In this document: positions 1 through 8,000 of the stretch, piece after piece
How positions within the stretch are numbered: the first letter of the stretch is position 1
Layout of the letters: every line of letters starts with the position of its first letter
Source of the DNA: Sulfuriferula multivorans
GTDB lineage: Bacteria > Pseudomonadota > Gammaproteobacteria > Burkholderiales > Thiobacillaceae
Direction: 5' to 3'
Length of the DNA stretch: 10,697 bases
Assembly: GCA_010365175.1 (NCBI GenBank)
Contig: JAAFGW010000082.1
Location: 1-10,697 of the forward strand
Position numbers and translations under genes: made by a program
The notes under the pieces: model-generated
The model's input: the letters and a program-made list of their open reading frames with translations, nothing else
Databases searched by the model: none
Told to the model about the DNA's origin: nothing

Positions 1-1470
1 CTCAACTTGATCTGGATAGGCGACCAGCCACCGGTTTACGTATTTGCCAACTATCGAGGGATCAAGAAACTCGATCTCAAGCGTCCGGATTTCCTGCAAA
101 CACTTGAAAGTGGCGGTGCGGAATGGACGGAAGACATGGAACTCCCGCTGATGGATCGTTCCTACAGCGCGATGATCCAGAAAATGCAACGCGACTTGCT
201 GTGGCAATCCGCGCATGACCCGGCAACGGGCCTTGCCAACCGCAAGAGCTTTTTCCGTGCCATTCGTCGTAACTGGGTGCGCAGCCGGACAAACAGCAGC
301 GGTTACACCATTGGGGTCATCCAACTGGATATCAGCAACCCGGCGGGAGAGACCGTCGGCGAAGAAATTCGCACCCCGATTCTGCGCGATCTCGCCCAAT
401 TGTTACCCCCACAACTGGACACCCATGCACTGCTTGCGCGTGCGGGAGAATCCGGCCTCTCCTATTGGAGCCAGGCGGCTGATAGCGAATCTGCAGTTGC
501 TCATGCCAATGCGCTGCAACAATTCATCACCCAGCACCCTCATGAAATCGATGGCACACGCTACCAGGTCAAGGCCGCCATCGGCCTGATGTGGGCCAAC
601 GACTGCCTCAGTCCTGAGGCCTATTACGACAACGCCAACGCCGCTTGTACCCGCGCGCGCGAATCCCACGCCACCACCATGCTTTACGACAGTGAAGCCA
701 ATGACAGCGGGGTGCTGGCATTGGCGCAATGGGCACATGTGTTGACCGCCATACTCGTCAACAACCAGCTCAGCCTCAATTGCCAACCCGTAGTGGATGC
801 TGCCGACGCAACACGCACCCCGATTTATCACGAAATCCTGCTCCATCCCAGTTCAACCGATGAAAAGATCGCTACCCGTGATTTGATCAACATTGCAGAG
901 CGGTTGCAGCGCATCGCCGAAATTGATCGCTGGGTCGTGCGCAAGGTTTTTCAGTGGATTCGCGACCATACCGACAAGCTTGCAACACTGGGGGGCTTCT
1001 CAATCAACTTGTCTGGACAGTCGATCACGAATCCTCTGTTCCTGAAATTCATCCTCGGCGAATTTGCACGCGGCGACATTCCCGGCGAAAAAATCATTTT
1101 TGAAATCAGCGAAATCGATGCAATCGACGGCCATGCGCAAACCCAGCTCTTCATGCGGCAGCTTCAACGCCATGGCTGTCGTTTCACGCTCGATGAGTTT
1201 GGCGCGGGCTCCAGCTCATTCACCCGAATGAAGAGCATGAAACTCGATTACCTGAAAATCGACCGCTCGCTGGTACGCGAAGTCACCAGCAGCATGATCG
1301 ACGAAGCCTTGGTACGCTCGATTGTAGAAACCGGCAGCTTCCTTGGAATCAAGACGGTGGCAGGGTATATCGAAGACGAGGAAACGCTCACCAAACTGGT
1401 TGAGATGGGCGTGGATTGCATGCAGGGGTATTTGATTGGGGAGCCGGTAGCGCTGGAGAGTATGGTTTGA
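1..1470 (+). CDS. GGDEF/EAL-domain protein, C-terminal part (5' end outside window)
   Basis: The frame is open from base 1 (Leu-Asn before the TTG at 7), so this is the 3' portion of a longer gene ending in TGA at 1468-1470. Residue numbers here count the codon at 7 as 1. Residues 1-55 (WIGDQPPVYVFANYRG, then LPLMDRSY) resemble the end of DUF1631 proteins, which in betaproteobacteria can be fused to GGDEF-EAL; this part is family recall, not a search. A GGDEF fold starts at DPATGLANRKSF (71-82), but the signature site reads LARAGESGL (143-151), so cyclase activity is unlikely. The EAL domain spans about 240-487: EIL at 276-278, INLSG (N334), FEISE (E366), LDEFGAG (396-401, normally DDFGTG), YLKID (K417), VAGYIE (normally AEGVE) and QGY (Q473). 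Several phosphodiesterase residues are kept, but two motifs are altered, so it may be a weak enzyme or a c-di-GMP sensor. It converges on the minus-strand cluster. Confidence 0.88.
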   Translation, partial: LNLIWIGDQPPVYVFANYRGIKKLDLKRPDFLQTLESGGAEWTEDMELPLMDRSYSAMIQKMQRDLLWQSAHDPATGLANRKSFFRAIRRNWVRSRTNSSGYTIGVIQLDISNPAGETVGEEIRTPILRDLAQLLPPQLDTHALLARAGESGLSYWSQAADSESAVAHANALQQFITQHPHEIDGTRYQVKAAIGLMWANDCLSPEAYYDNANAACTRARESHATTMLYDSEANDSGVLALAQWAHVLTAILVNNQLSLNCQPVVDAADATRTPIYHEILLHPSSTDEKIATRDLINIAERLQRIAEIDRWVVRKVFQWIRDHTDKLATLGGFSINLSGQSITNPLFLKFILGEFARGDIPGEKIIFEISEIDAIDGHAQTQLFMRQLQRHGCRFTLDEFGAGSSSFTRMKSMKLDYLKIDRSLVREVTSSMIDEALVRSIVETGSFLGIKTVAGYIEDEETLTKLVEMGVDCMQGYLIGEPVALESMV

Positions 1471-1545
1471 TTTTGTCGAAGCGCTTTTGTTGTAGCTAAG
1501 AACTTCGCAAGACGACTGACCGCTGGCCGGGATAGCCCGGCAACT

Positions 1546-1582
1546 GGTTACTTTCTTTGTCATGCGACAAAAGAAAGTAACC
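1546..1582. repeat. Near-perfect palindrome, dispersed-repeat type
   Basis: The left arm GGTTACTTTCTTTGTC (1546-1561) and right arm GACAAAAGAAAGTAACC (1566-1582) are complementary apart from one extra base, with ATGC as the loop. Palindromes of this wording followed by CAAAGAAAA are, as I recall, common between genes in betaproteobacteria and xanthomonads. It lies 75 bp after the EAL gene, in a convergent region, so it could also act as a transcript-end hairpin in either direction. There is no protein-coding signal here; the long minus-strand frame across it is probably spurious. Confidence 0.8.
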
Positions 1583-1620
1583 AAAGAAAACGCACCCCAC
1601 ATCCCCGCCCTACGGGTTCC

Positions 1621-1747
1621 CGAAAAACCGAGCCTGCCGGACGGGCAGTGAAGAACTCGCCCCACTTTTGCTGTTTTAATTGGTTTTTTGTGAGCTTGGC
1701 TCAAACACCTTCGCCGCATTATTCCGTCCGGCAGGCTCAGTTTTCCG
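1621..1747. repeat. Long-spaced inverted repeat (about 24-bp arms)
   Basis: GAGCCTGCCGGACGG at 1630-1644 is exactly reverse-complementary to 1724-1738. The match extends outward with about two mismatches to 1621-1644 and 1724-1747 (CGAAAAACCGAG against CGGAAAACTGAG, when read from the same side). The arms enclose 79 bp containing T-rich stretches. Together with the palindrome just upstream it makes a composite repeat block that fills most of the 353-bp interval 1471-1823, where I see no gene. Its function is unknown. Confidence 0.75.
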
Positions 1748-1823
1748 GCGGGGCTAAAGGGGAAGAAAGTCAGAACCAGGGCGGTGATGCGATTGGATGA
1801 ATTGCAGTGTTTCAGGACACGTT

Positions 1824-2480
1824 CTATCCGATCTTAATACCATGAGCACTTGTCAATGTTTCCAGTTCCTCGATGGCTCCGACCGCAGTCTTTCCGTGGC
1901 GCTGCAACAGGTCAAGTTCCCGCTGCAATTTCTCATCGTGGCCGGCAAGACTGTCCCTGATTTTAAGCAGTCTTTCTCTATGCTGACCCATCTCGCTTTT
2001 CGGCAACGCCAGTAAGGAGTCGGCTTCCGCAAGCTCTTCATTCACCGAAAGAAGCGTCTGTTTCAGCTCACGGCCAGTCAGGGCTAGGTAATTTAGTGAA
2101 TTAACCACCTGTCGATGCCGGTTGGCAACTTGGCTTGTCGTGGGATGAAAAGCCGAAAACCTGGCTGCTACCAGCGCAAGTTGGTCCGAAACCCGACCAT
2201 ATCTTTTCTCGATCTCTTGTGTTCCAAGCTCGCCTTTATCACTTGAGGACAGCAAGTTCATTATCTCGTCGAGCCTACCCGCCTCGCTTTTATATACTTC
2301 AGCAAGTGCCTCTATGTCCTCTCGCACCACCTTATCAAATGCTGACTCATGGGCTGGATTTTCTCGTGCCGATGATGGTCCAGCATGTTGAGACGCACTG
2401 TTAGTGGATGCAACATAGGAACTCAAACCTTCATACACGGCGAAAATAATGATGCCGTAAAACAGGAGTTTTTTTATCAT
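1824..2480 (-). CDS. Hypothetical membrane-anchored coiled-coil protein (218 aa)
   Basis: I do not recognise a family. The protein begins MIKKLLFYGIIIFAVYEG, a short basic start followed by a hydrophobic segment (about residues 5-20) that suits a signal anchor or uncleaved signal. A Ser/Ala-rich linker follows (about 24-45). The rest, to about residue 210, is charged and rich in Glu, Leu, Lys and Arg with heptad-like spacing and almost no Gly or Pro, so it should be largely helical or coiled coil facing the periplasm. Cysteine is absent. It starts 29 bp after the tldD stop on the same strand, so it may be the last gene of that transcript. The ATG is preceded by an A-rich stretch without a clear Shine-Dalgarno, which leaves the start and expression level uncertain. 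The gene appears more AT-rich than tldD, which could mean later acquisition. Confidence 0.7.
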   Translation of the reverse strand: MIKKLLFYGIIIFAVYEGLSSYVASTNSASQHAGPSSARENPAHESAFDKVVREDIEALAEVYKSEAGRLDEIMNLLSSSDKGELGTQEIEKRYGRVSDQLALVAARFSAFHPTTSQVANRHRQVVNSLNYLALTGRELKQTLLSVNEELAEADSLLALPKSEMGQHRERLLKIRDSLAGHDEKLQRELDLLQRHGKTAVGAIEELETLTSAHGIKIG

Positions 2481-2509
2481 TTTTAAATCGGGATTAAGTG
2501 CACGCCAGC

Positions 2510-3982
2510 TTAGGCAGTCCCGCCCACCGTCAATCCATCGATCCGCAACGTCGGCTGACCCACACCAACGGGTACGCTCTGGCCTTCCTTGCCACAGGTG
2601 CCGACGCCGGAATCCATTTCCATGTCGTTGCCGATCATGGAGACGCGCGTCAGCACTTCCGGGCCGTTGCCGATAAGCGTGGCGCCTTTCACTGGATAGG
2701 TGATCTTGCCGTCTTCAATCATGTAGGCTTCGGCAGCAGAGAAGACGAATTTTCCGCTGGTGATGTCGACCTGCCCGCCACCAAAGTTGACGGCGTAAAG
2801 GCCATTTTTAACTGAGGCGATAATTTCCTGAGGATCCTTGTCGCCACCGAGCATGAGGGTGTTAGTCATCCGCGGCATGGTCAAATGCGCATACGACTCG
2901 CGCCGCGCGTTGCCCGTGATGGGCATGCCCATCAGGCGCGCGTTCATCATGTCCTGCATGTAGCCGGTGAGGATGCCGTCTTCGATCAGCGTGGTGCACT
3001 GGGTGGGGTTGCCTTCGTCGTCGATGTTGAGCGAACCTCGGCGCAGGGGAATGGTGCCATCGTCGACGACGGTCACGCCGGGGGCGGCAACGCGTTCGCC
3101 GATGCGGCCGGCGAACGCCGAACTGCCCTTGCGATTGAAGTCGCCTTCCAACCCATGACCAATCGCTTCGTGCAACAGGATGCCAGGCCAGCCGGCGCCG
3201 AGGACGACGGTCATGGTTCCGGCGGGTGCGGGGCGCGCATCGAGATTAACGCTGGCCTGATGCACCGCTTGCTTGGCATATTGATCGAGGATGTCGTCGG
3301 TGAAATAGCTGTAGTCGAAGCGACCACCGCCGCCGCCACTGCCCTGTTCGCGACGCCCATCCTGCTCGGAGATGACTTGCAGGGACAAGCGCACCAGCGG
3401 GCGCACATCAGCGGCCATATGGCCGTCGGAACGGGCGACGTAAATCACTTCGTATTCAGAGGCGAGGCTGGCCATCACCTGAATCACGCGCGGGTCCATG
3501 GCGCGGGCTTTTTTCTCCAATCGCTCCAGCAACGTGACCTTGGCTGCATCGTCCAAACTCGCCAGCGGATCGACTGCGTGATAAAGCTGGCGACCATCGG
3601 CACGGCGCGCGATGGCAGTCTGCCGTTCCTGGCCAGCGCGCGCAATGGCGCGAGTGGCATCGGCGGCAGCGCCGAGTGCATCGAGGCTGATGTCGTCGGA
3701 ATAGGCGAATGCGGTTTTTTCGCCCGAGATCGCCCGTACGCCGACGCCCTGGTCGATATTGAAGCTGCCGGATTTGACTTGGCCTTCTTCCAGGCTCCAG
3801 CCTTCGGAACGCGAATACTGGAAATACAGATCGGCATAATCGACGTCATGCGTGAGCAAACGTCCAAAAACCGGAGCGAGCATGTCGGCGTCCAGTCCGT
3901 TTGGCGTCAGCAGCGTGGCTTCGGCAGAGCGAAAAAGCTGCTCGGCGGATTGAATGGGAACGAAAGCATCGGTGGGGTTCAT
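2510..3982 (-). CDS. tldD: Metalloprotease TldD
   Basis: This 490-residue protein has the full TldD/PmbA layout. The zinc-site helix HEAIGHGLEGD is at 271-281 (His271, Glu272, His276), and the C-terminal third ligand region GTCGKEGQ supplies Cys463. Also typical are the glycine-rich stretch at 216-220, the SLNIDDEG segment near 317-324 and NFGGGQVDITSG at 399-410. TldD partners with TldE/PmbA in a heterodimeric cytoplasmic protease that degrades unfolded peptides and matures peptides such as microcin B17, and is linked to CcdA antitoxin turnover; that is family knowledge from E. coli. No tldE/pmbA is in this window. The chosen ATG has AGGA seven bases upstream (3990-3993). Length is normal (E. 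coli about 480) and I see no lesion. It follows the nitrilase gene after a 132-bp gap with two hairpins. Confidence 0.96.
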   Translation of the reverse strand: MNPTDAFVPIQSAEQLFRSAEATLLTPNGLDADMLAPVFGRLLTHDVDYADLYFQYSRSEGWSLEEGQVKSGSFNIDQGVGVRAISGEKTAFAYSDDISLDALGAAADATRAIARAGQERQTAIARRADGRQLYHAVDPLASLDDAAKVTLLERLEKKARAMDPRVIQVMASLASEYEVIYVARSDGHMAADVRPLVRLSLQVISEQDGRREQGSGGGGGRFDYSYFTDDILDQYAKQAVHQASVNLDARPAPAGTMTVVLGAGWPGILLHEAIGHGLEGDFNRKGSSAFAGRIGERVAAPGVTVVDDGTIPLRRGSLNIDDEGNPTQCTTLIEDGILTGYMQDMMNARLMGMPITGNARRESYAHLTMPRMTNTLMLGGDKDPQEIIASVKNGLYAVNFGGGQVDITSGKFVFSAAEAYMIEDGKITYPVKGATLIGNGPEVLTRVSMIGNDMEMDSGVGTCGKEGQSVPVGVGQPTLRIDGLTVGGTA

Positions 3983-4013
3983 GGCGGTGTCCTGAATAAT
4001 GGGGTGCTGATTT

Positions 4014-4065
4014 AGTGGCTGTTAAGAAATAAGCTGTTCATTTGAAACTTTCTTTTACAGCCACT
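4014..4065. repeat. Stem-loop upstream of tldD
   Basis: AGTGGCTGT (4014-4022) pairs perfectly with ACAGCCACT (4057-4065). After a small internal loop, AAGAAA (4024-4029) pairs with TTTCTT (4049-4054), leaving a loop of about 19 bases. It lies in the untranslated stretch between the nitrilase stop and the tldD start, ending 31 bases before the tldD ATG. It could be an RNA processing or stability element, or part of a leader controlling tldD. There is no T-run after it on the minus strand, so it does not look like a standard terminator. Confidence 0.6.
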
Positions 4066-4073
4066 TATGCAGA

Positions 4074-4109
4074 TGTATTGAAATAACATGAAAACGTTAT
4101 TTCAATACA
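4074..4109. repeat. Perfect 14-bp stem-loop after the nitrilase gene
   Basis: TGTATTGAAATAAC (4074-4087) is exactly reverse-complementary to 4096-4109, with an 8-base loop. The arm starts 5 bp from the nitrilase stop codon (4115-4117). The stem is AT-rich and is not followed by a T-run on the minus strand, so a classical intrinsic terminator is not clear. It may protect the 3' end of the upstream message, attenuate read-through into tldD, or be a protein-binding palindrome. Confidence 0.65.
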
Positions 4110-4114
4110 GGCGC

Positions 4115-5062
4115 TTACTTGGTGTTGGCCTCACGCTTGGCCAGGACTCGGCGTTCAACCACGTCGACCTCGATCTGTTTACACGTGATGAAACGGTGCT
4201 TGAGCACGGGAAGGCTCTTGCGCAAGCTGGCCTGGTAGGCTGGGTTGATATTGGCAATGGCCACGCCGGAGCCTCGCGACAATCGGTCGAGAACGACGCC
4301 CCAAGGGTCAACAATCATGCTGTCGCCATGCGTTTCGCGACCCGATAAATGGTAGCCGCCCTGCGCCGGGGCGATCACGTAGGCCAGGTTTTCAATTGCG
4401 CGAGCGCGGATCAGTGTCTCGAAATGCGCGCGTCCGGTGGTGGCGGTAAAGGCCGACGGCACTACGATGATATCGACATCGGGCATGGCGCGATACAACT
4501 CGGGAAAGCGCAGGTCATAGCAAATGGACAAGCCGATACGGCCGAACGGGCTGTTGACAACGACAGCCTTGTTTCCCGGCTCGATCAGGCTGGACTCCTG
4601 ATAGCGCTCATTACCAAGATCCAGACCAAACAAATGAATTTTGTCGTAGCGTGCAACCAGCTTGCCACGCTCGTCATACACCAGACAGCTGTTCCGAACT
4701 TTATTTGCGGCACCTGCCTCAAGTGGAATAGACCCACCAATCAGCCATATCTTGTGCTTCTTCGCCATCCGTGACAGGAAATTTTGTATTGGCCCCTGAC
4801 CTTCAGCCTCGCGTACTTTCACCACATCGGCATCTTTCATCGCCATGATGCAGAAGAATTCGGGGAGCGCAATCAGTTGCGCGCCCGCGTCAACAGCGAG
4901 GTCGATCAATTGTTCCGCTTCGGCCAGATTCGCCGACACATTGGGGCCGGACGCCATCTGGATCGCCGCCACCCGGACGGTACCCGCCTGCGCTGCCGTT
5001 TTCTTGACCTGTGCGGTTTTAGGACGCGCCACGGTGGATTTGGTCATTTTCTTCGTCGTCAT
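4115..5062 (-). CDS. Nitrilase-superfamily amidohydrolase (Nit1/deaminated glutathione amidase-like)
   Basis: The 315-residue protein carries the carbon-nitrogen hydrolase triad: Glu68 in LIALPEFF, Lys141 in RYDKIHLF and Cys181 in LSICYDLRFPELYR. The remainder is typical of the Nit1/NitFhit branch (AFTATTGRAHFETLIRARAI near 204-223, then GRETHGDSMIVDPWG). Closest characterised relatives hydrolyse amides such as deaminated glutathione (a metabolite-repair reaction) or omega-amides; the substrate here is inferred. An unusual Lys/Ala/Thr-rich extension of about 28 residues precedes the conserved RVAAIQM core. A GGAA eight bases before the ATG supports the long start, but internal starts (Met6 or the GTG at codon 31) cannot be excluded. 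The gene starts 16 bp after the yhdP stop, so co-transcription is very likely. The yhdP-nitrilase-tldD order is recurrent in betaproteobacteria by my recollection. Confidence 0.92.
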   Translation of the reverse strand: MTTKKMTKSTVARPKTAQVKKTAAQAGTVRVAAIQMASGPNVSANLAEAEQLIDLAVDAGAQLIALPEFFCIMAMKDADVVKVREAEGQGPIQNFLSRMAKKHKIWLIGGSIPLEAGAANKVRNSCLVYDERGKLVARYDKIHLFGLDLGNERYQESSLIEPGNKAVVVNSPFGRIGLSICYDLRFPELYRAMPDVDIIVVPSAFTATTGRAHFETLIRARAIENLAYVIAPAQGGYHLSGRETHGDSMIVDPWGVVLDRLSRGSGVAIANINPAYQASLRKSLPVLKHRFITCKQIEVDVVERRVLAKREANTK

Positions 5063-5078
5063 GTCGTTGGTTCCACAA

Positions 5079-8000
5079 TCAGGGCTCTGTCGCCTGAAAT
5101 TCAGTATTGCCCTTGCTTTTTGACAGTTTTTTCATATCGGGAGTCAGCCACGGCCCGATCACCATGTATTCCTGGCTGATGGCTTCTTCAAATGGATCAC
5201 GCAGCAACTTCTGCGCTGCCAGCACACCGACGCCGGCAAGTGGACCACCGATCAATGCACCCGCCACCGCGATGCCTTCGGACAACTTCGGGATCACTTT
5301 CATCCGTAGCTGAACGGATTCCTGATTGATATCGGCCAAGCCCGACATATTGACCTTGGCTGACGGCCCGCGCATCTTGAAGTCATCGCTATACACCACC
5401 CCTCGCGCTATGCGCAAAGTGGCACCGATTTCATCAAAGGCATAGCCTTGGTTGAAGATATCACGGAAATCGAGATTAAGCCGACGCGGCAACGACTGCA
5501 GGCTCAACACACCCAGCAGTTTGCCCACACCCGGTTCAAGCTTGAGGAACTGACCATCCCGTGCCCTGAAGTCGAGTTGCCCGGCCAGGGTCGCGAACGA
5601 GAAATCGGCGGGTGAACCGGTCCACGTCGCGTTACCCTGAATATCAACGCTGCCACGCTTGAGGGTACCGGGATAGCCAAACCGGGCCAGAAACTTGCCC
5701 GCATCCAACACACTCAAAGCCATATCCGCACGGGTTTCACTCACCCCGCCATCCCGCCAAAGGCCACTCATCTTAAACACACTATCGGGATGCGTCATTC
5801 GCAGGCTGTCGATGCTCAGTCCTTGTGGCGCACCATGCGCCACGACCTCCAGCCGGCCCATCAACCGCGACTGAAGGCGAAAGTCTTCTACCGTCAGATC
5901 GAGAATCGGGAATTCAGCACCCTTCAGGTTGATGGCACTTGCCACACCCGCGTTGGGTACGGCATCCGGGATGGTCAGCACCTTAAAATGCGCAGACGCA
6001 CGTGCCGGTTGCCCCCTAATGGACTCCGATCCACTACGGGCTGAAGCCCCTGTGGAATCGTATGCGCGGGCTGGACGGTAGGTCAGCACACCATTGAGAT
6101 GGGTGCCGTTAACCTGGGTGCGAAACAGGCCATTTCGGGCGCGACCCTGAAGACGCACATTCTGAAAACGCCGCCCCATCAAATCAAAAACATCAAAACT
6201 CAGATCTATTGAATTCAGCGACAAAGGGGCTTCACCCGTGCTATCGGGAAGCAGTGCCAACCAACCCGAAAAATCCAGCCCCTGACCGTTGCCCGCCAAG
6301 CGCAAACCCGGTTCATTCGGGATTGCGGCAGCGCCGCCAAACCGAACTTCGCCACGGACAAAACGGCCGTCCTGGGCGCTACGCCACGCAGCGCCCAGGA
6401 CGCTTCCAAACTGGATTTCATGTTGTTGGCCATCAACCTGCGGTTGGCTGATAACGGTCAGCGCCAAGGGGCGCTCAGCAGACTTGGCCAATGGCGCCGG
6501 CAGCGTAGAAGTCAGCCCGACCAGGTCTGACTCGACCCGTATACGCGCGCCTCCCGGATCCAGATCAATTTGTCCACGCCAGACTGCCTGTCCCGACAGG
6601 TGTTTGTTCAAGGTTGCACCCAGCCAGGGTGCCATACCCGCAGCAGTCGCTCGGCCTTGTGCCAGAACTTTCACCTGGTTATTGCTCGTTAACGTATCGA
6701 TACTGAGCGGCCCACCCAAAAACTGGGCGGTCATATTTTTTGCAGTCAAGCTGTTTCCGGTAAAGCCGAGATCACCGCGTAGCTGATCCACCCGAGGCAG
6801 ACCGGATAAGAAAAGGCTATCGTTCAGAAACGAAAGCCGTCCAGTCAACGTGGTGTCATGACTATGTCGCAGGGGCACTTGTATCTTCAACGCCAGCCGC
6901 GTCTGGCCACTGCCCGACAACTTATCCGTAAAGCCCCGAAGAATTCCCCCGACCGGACTGGAATTCGAAAACCGAATGAAGTCCGGCAGCGGACCGTTGG
7001 CCATTCCTTCAATATACAGGTGCTCTTCATGGTGGATTAAATCAGGGATAACGGCTTTAACCGGGGACAAAACCGCGCCATATATGCGTGCCTGACTGGA
7101 TGTCACTTCCATCGTTTTACCCTGGAAGAGTAATCGCGCTTGTATGCCCTCTATGCGTGGCCATCCCTGCACATAGTCGAGCACGACATCCTTGACCTGC
7201 GCATCGATACGAAACACCCCTTTGCCCGCCTCAAATGGGAATTTTTTCACATCACCCTGCAAGATCAGTCGTACATCGTCAGAATAGCCGGACTTGATTC
7301 CGTCCTTGAGCCAATTGACCGTTCGATCACCAATTTTCTTGGGTAGATAACGATAAACTGCCGTCCCTTCAGCGTGGGTCAGATGCACGTCCAGATCAAC
7401 CATTCCGGGCCGGTCGCCAATCAACTCATAACGTCCTTTGGCCGTACCCGTTGCGTCCAAATTGGAAAAGACAGCCGTATCCAGCGTTAACGTCCGGCCA
7501 CGCGCCGATTTTTTCCATCCTCCCTGTGCGCGTAATGCATTAAGCCCCAAGACCGGATCACGGAACAGATTGGGCAAATTAACCGCCAACTGCCTGGAAT
7601 CAATTGAAAACGTCCCAGCCCGCTCATCGCCCTCAATTTGGCCCGACAGGTTTTCGATCCCTGGTTGATTATCCCTGGCCGCAACCCCCAAACCGGTAAA
7701 TCGAGCGGCAACACTGAAATTATCCAAGCTCGGCTCTGCGCCATTCCAGCGAAACCGGAGTCTGTCCAGACTTCCTCGTGCTTGCAGGGCTTGCAAGCGC
7801 GTGCGCAACGCTGCGTCCATTGGCAAGCTTGGCAGTACGGATTCCCATCCACTCAATTCAAAAGCCTTGGCAGTAACTTCGTGCGACTTGTCATTCCAGG
7901 CCAACCCCACGCTGAACGGGGCACTCAACGCAGACCTCGGGTGCGCAATACGCAGGTCGTCAAAGGCCACATGATGGCCATCCGCACCCTGTTTCCACGT

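Noticed and set aside
1216..1719. Minus-strand 167-aa frame across the EAL gene end and the repeat block
   Set aside because: It overlaps the true EAL coding region and its remainder is translation of the palindromic repeat; no start signal or family resemblance.
1471..1823. CRISPR array in the repeat-rich intergenic region
   Set aside because: The repeats are inverted, not direct, and there are no regularly spaced units or spacers.
2885..4015. Plus-strand 376-aa frame opposite tldD
   Set aside because: It is the antisense shadow of tldD, whose zinc-site motifs are intact on the minus strand. The His/Gly/Ala-rich composition is typical of such shadows in GC-rich DNA.
4349..4774. Plus-strand 141-aa frame opposite the nitrilase gene
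   Set aside because: It is antisense to a gene with a complete Glu-Lys-Cys triad, and has no recognisable domain.
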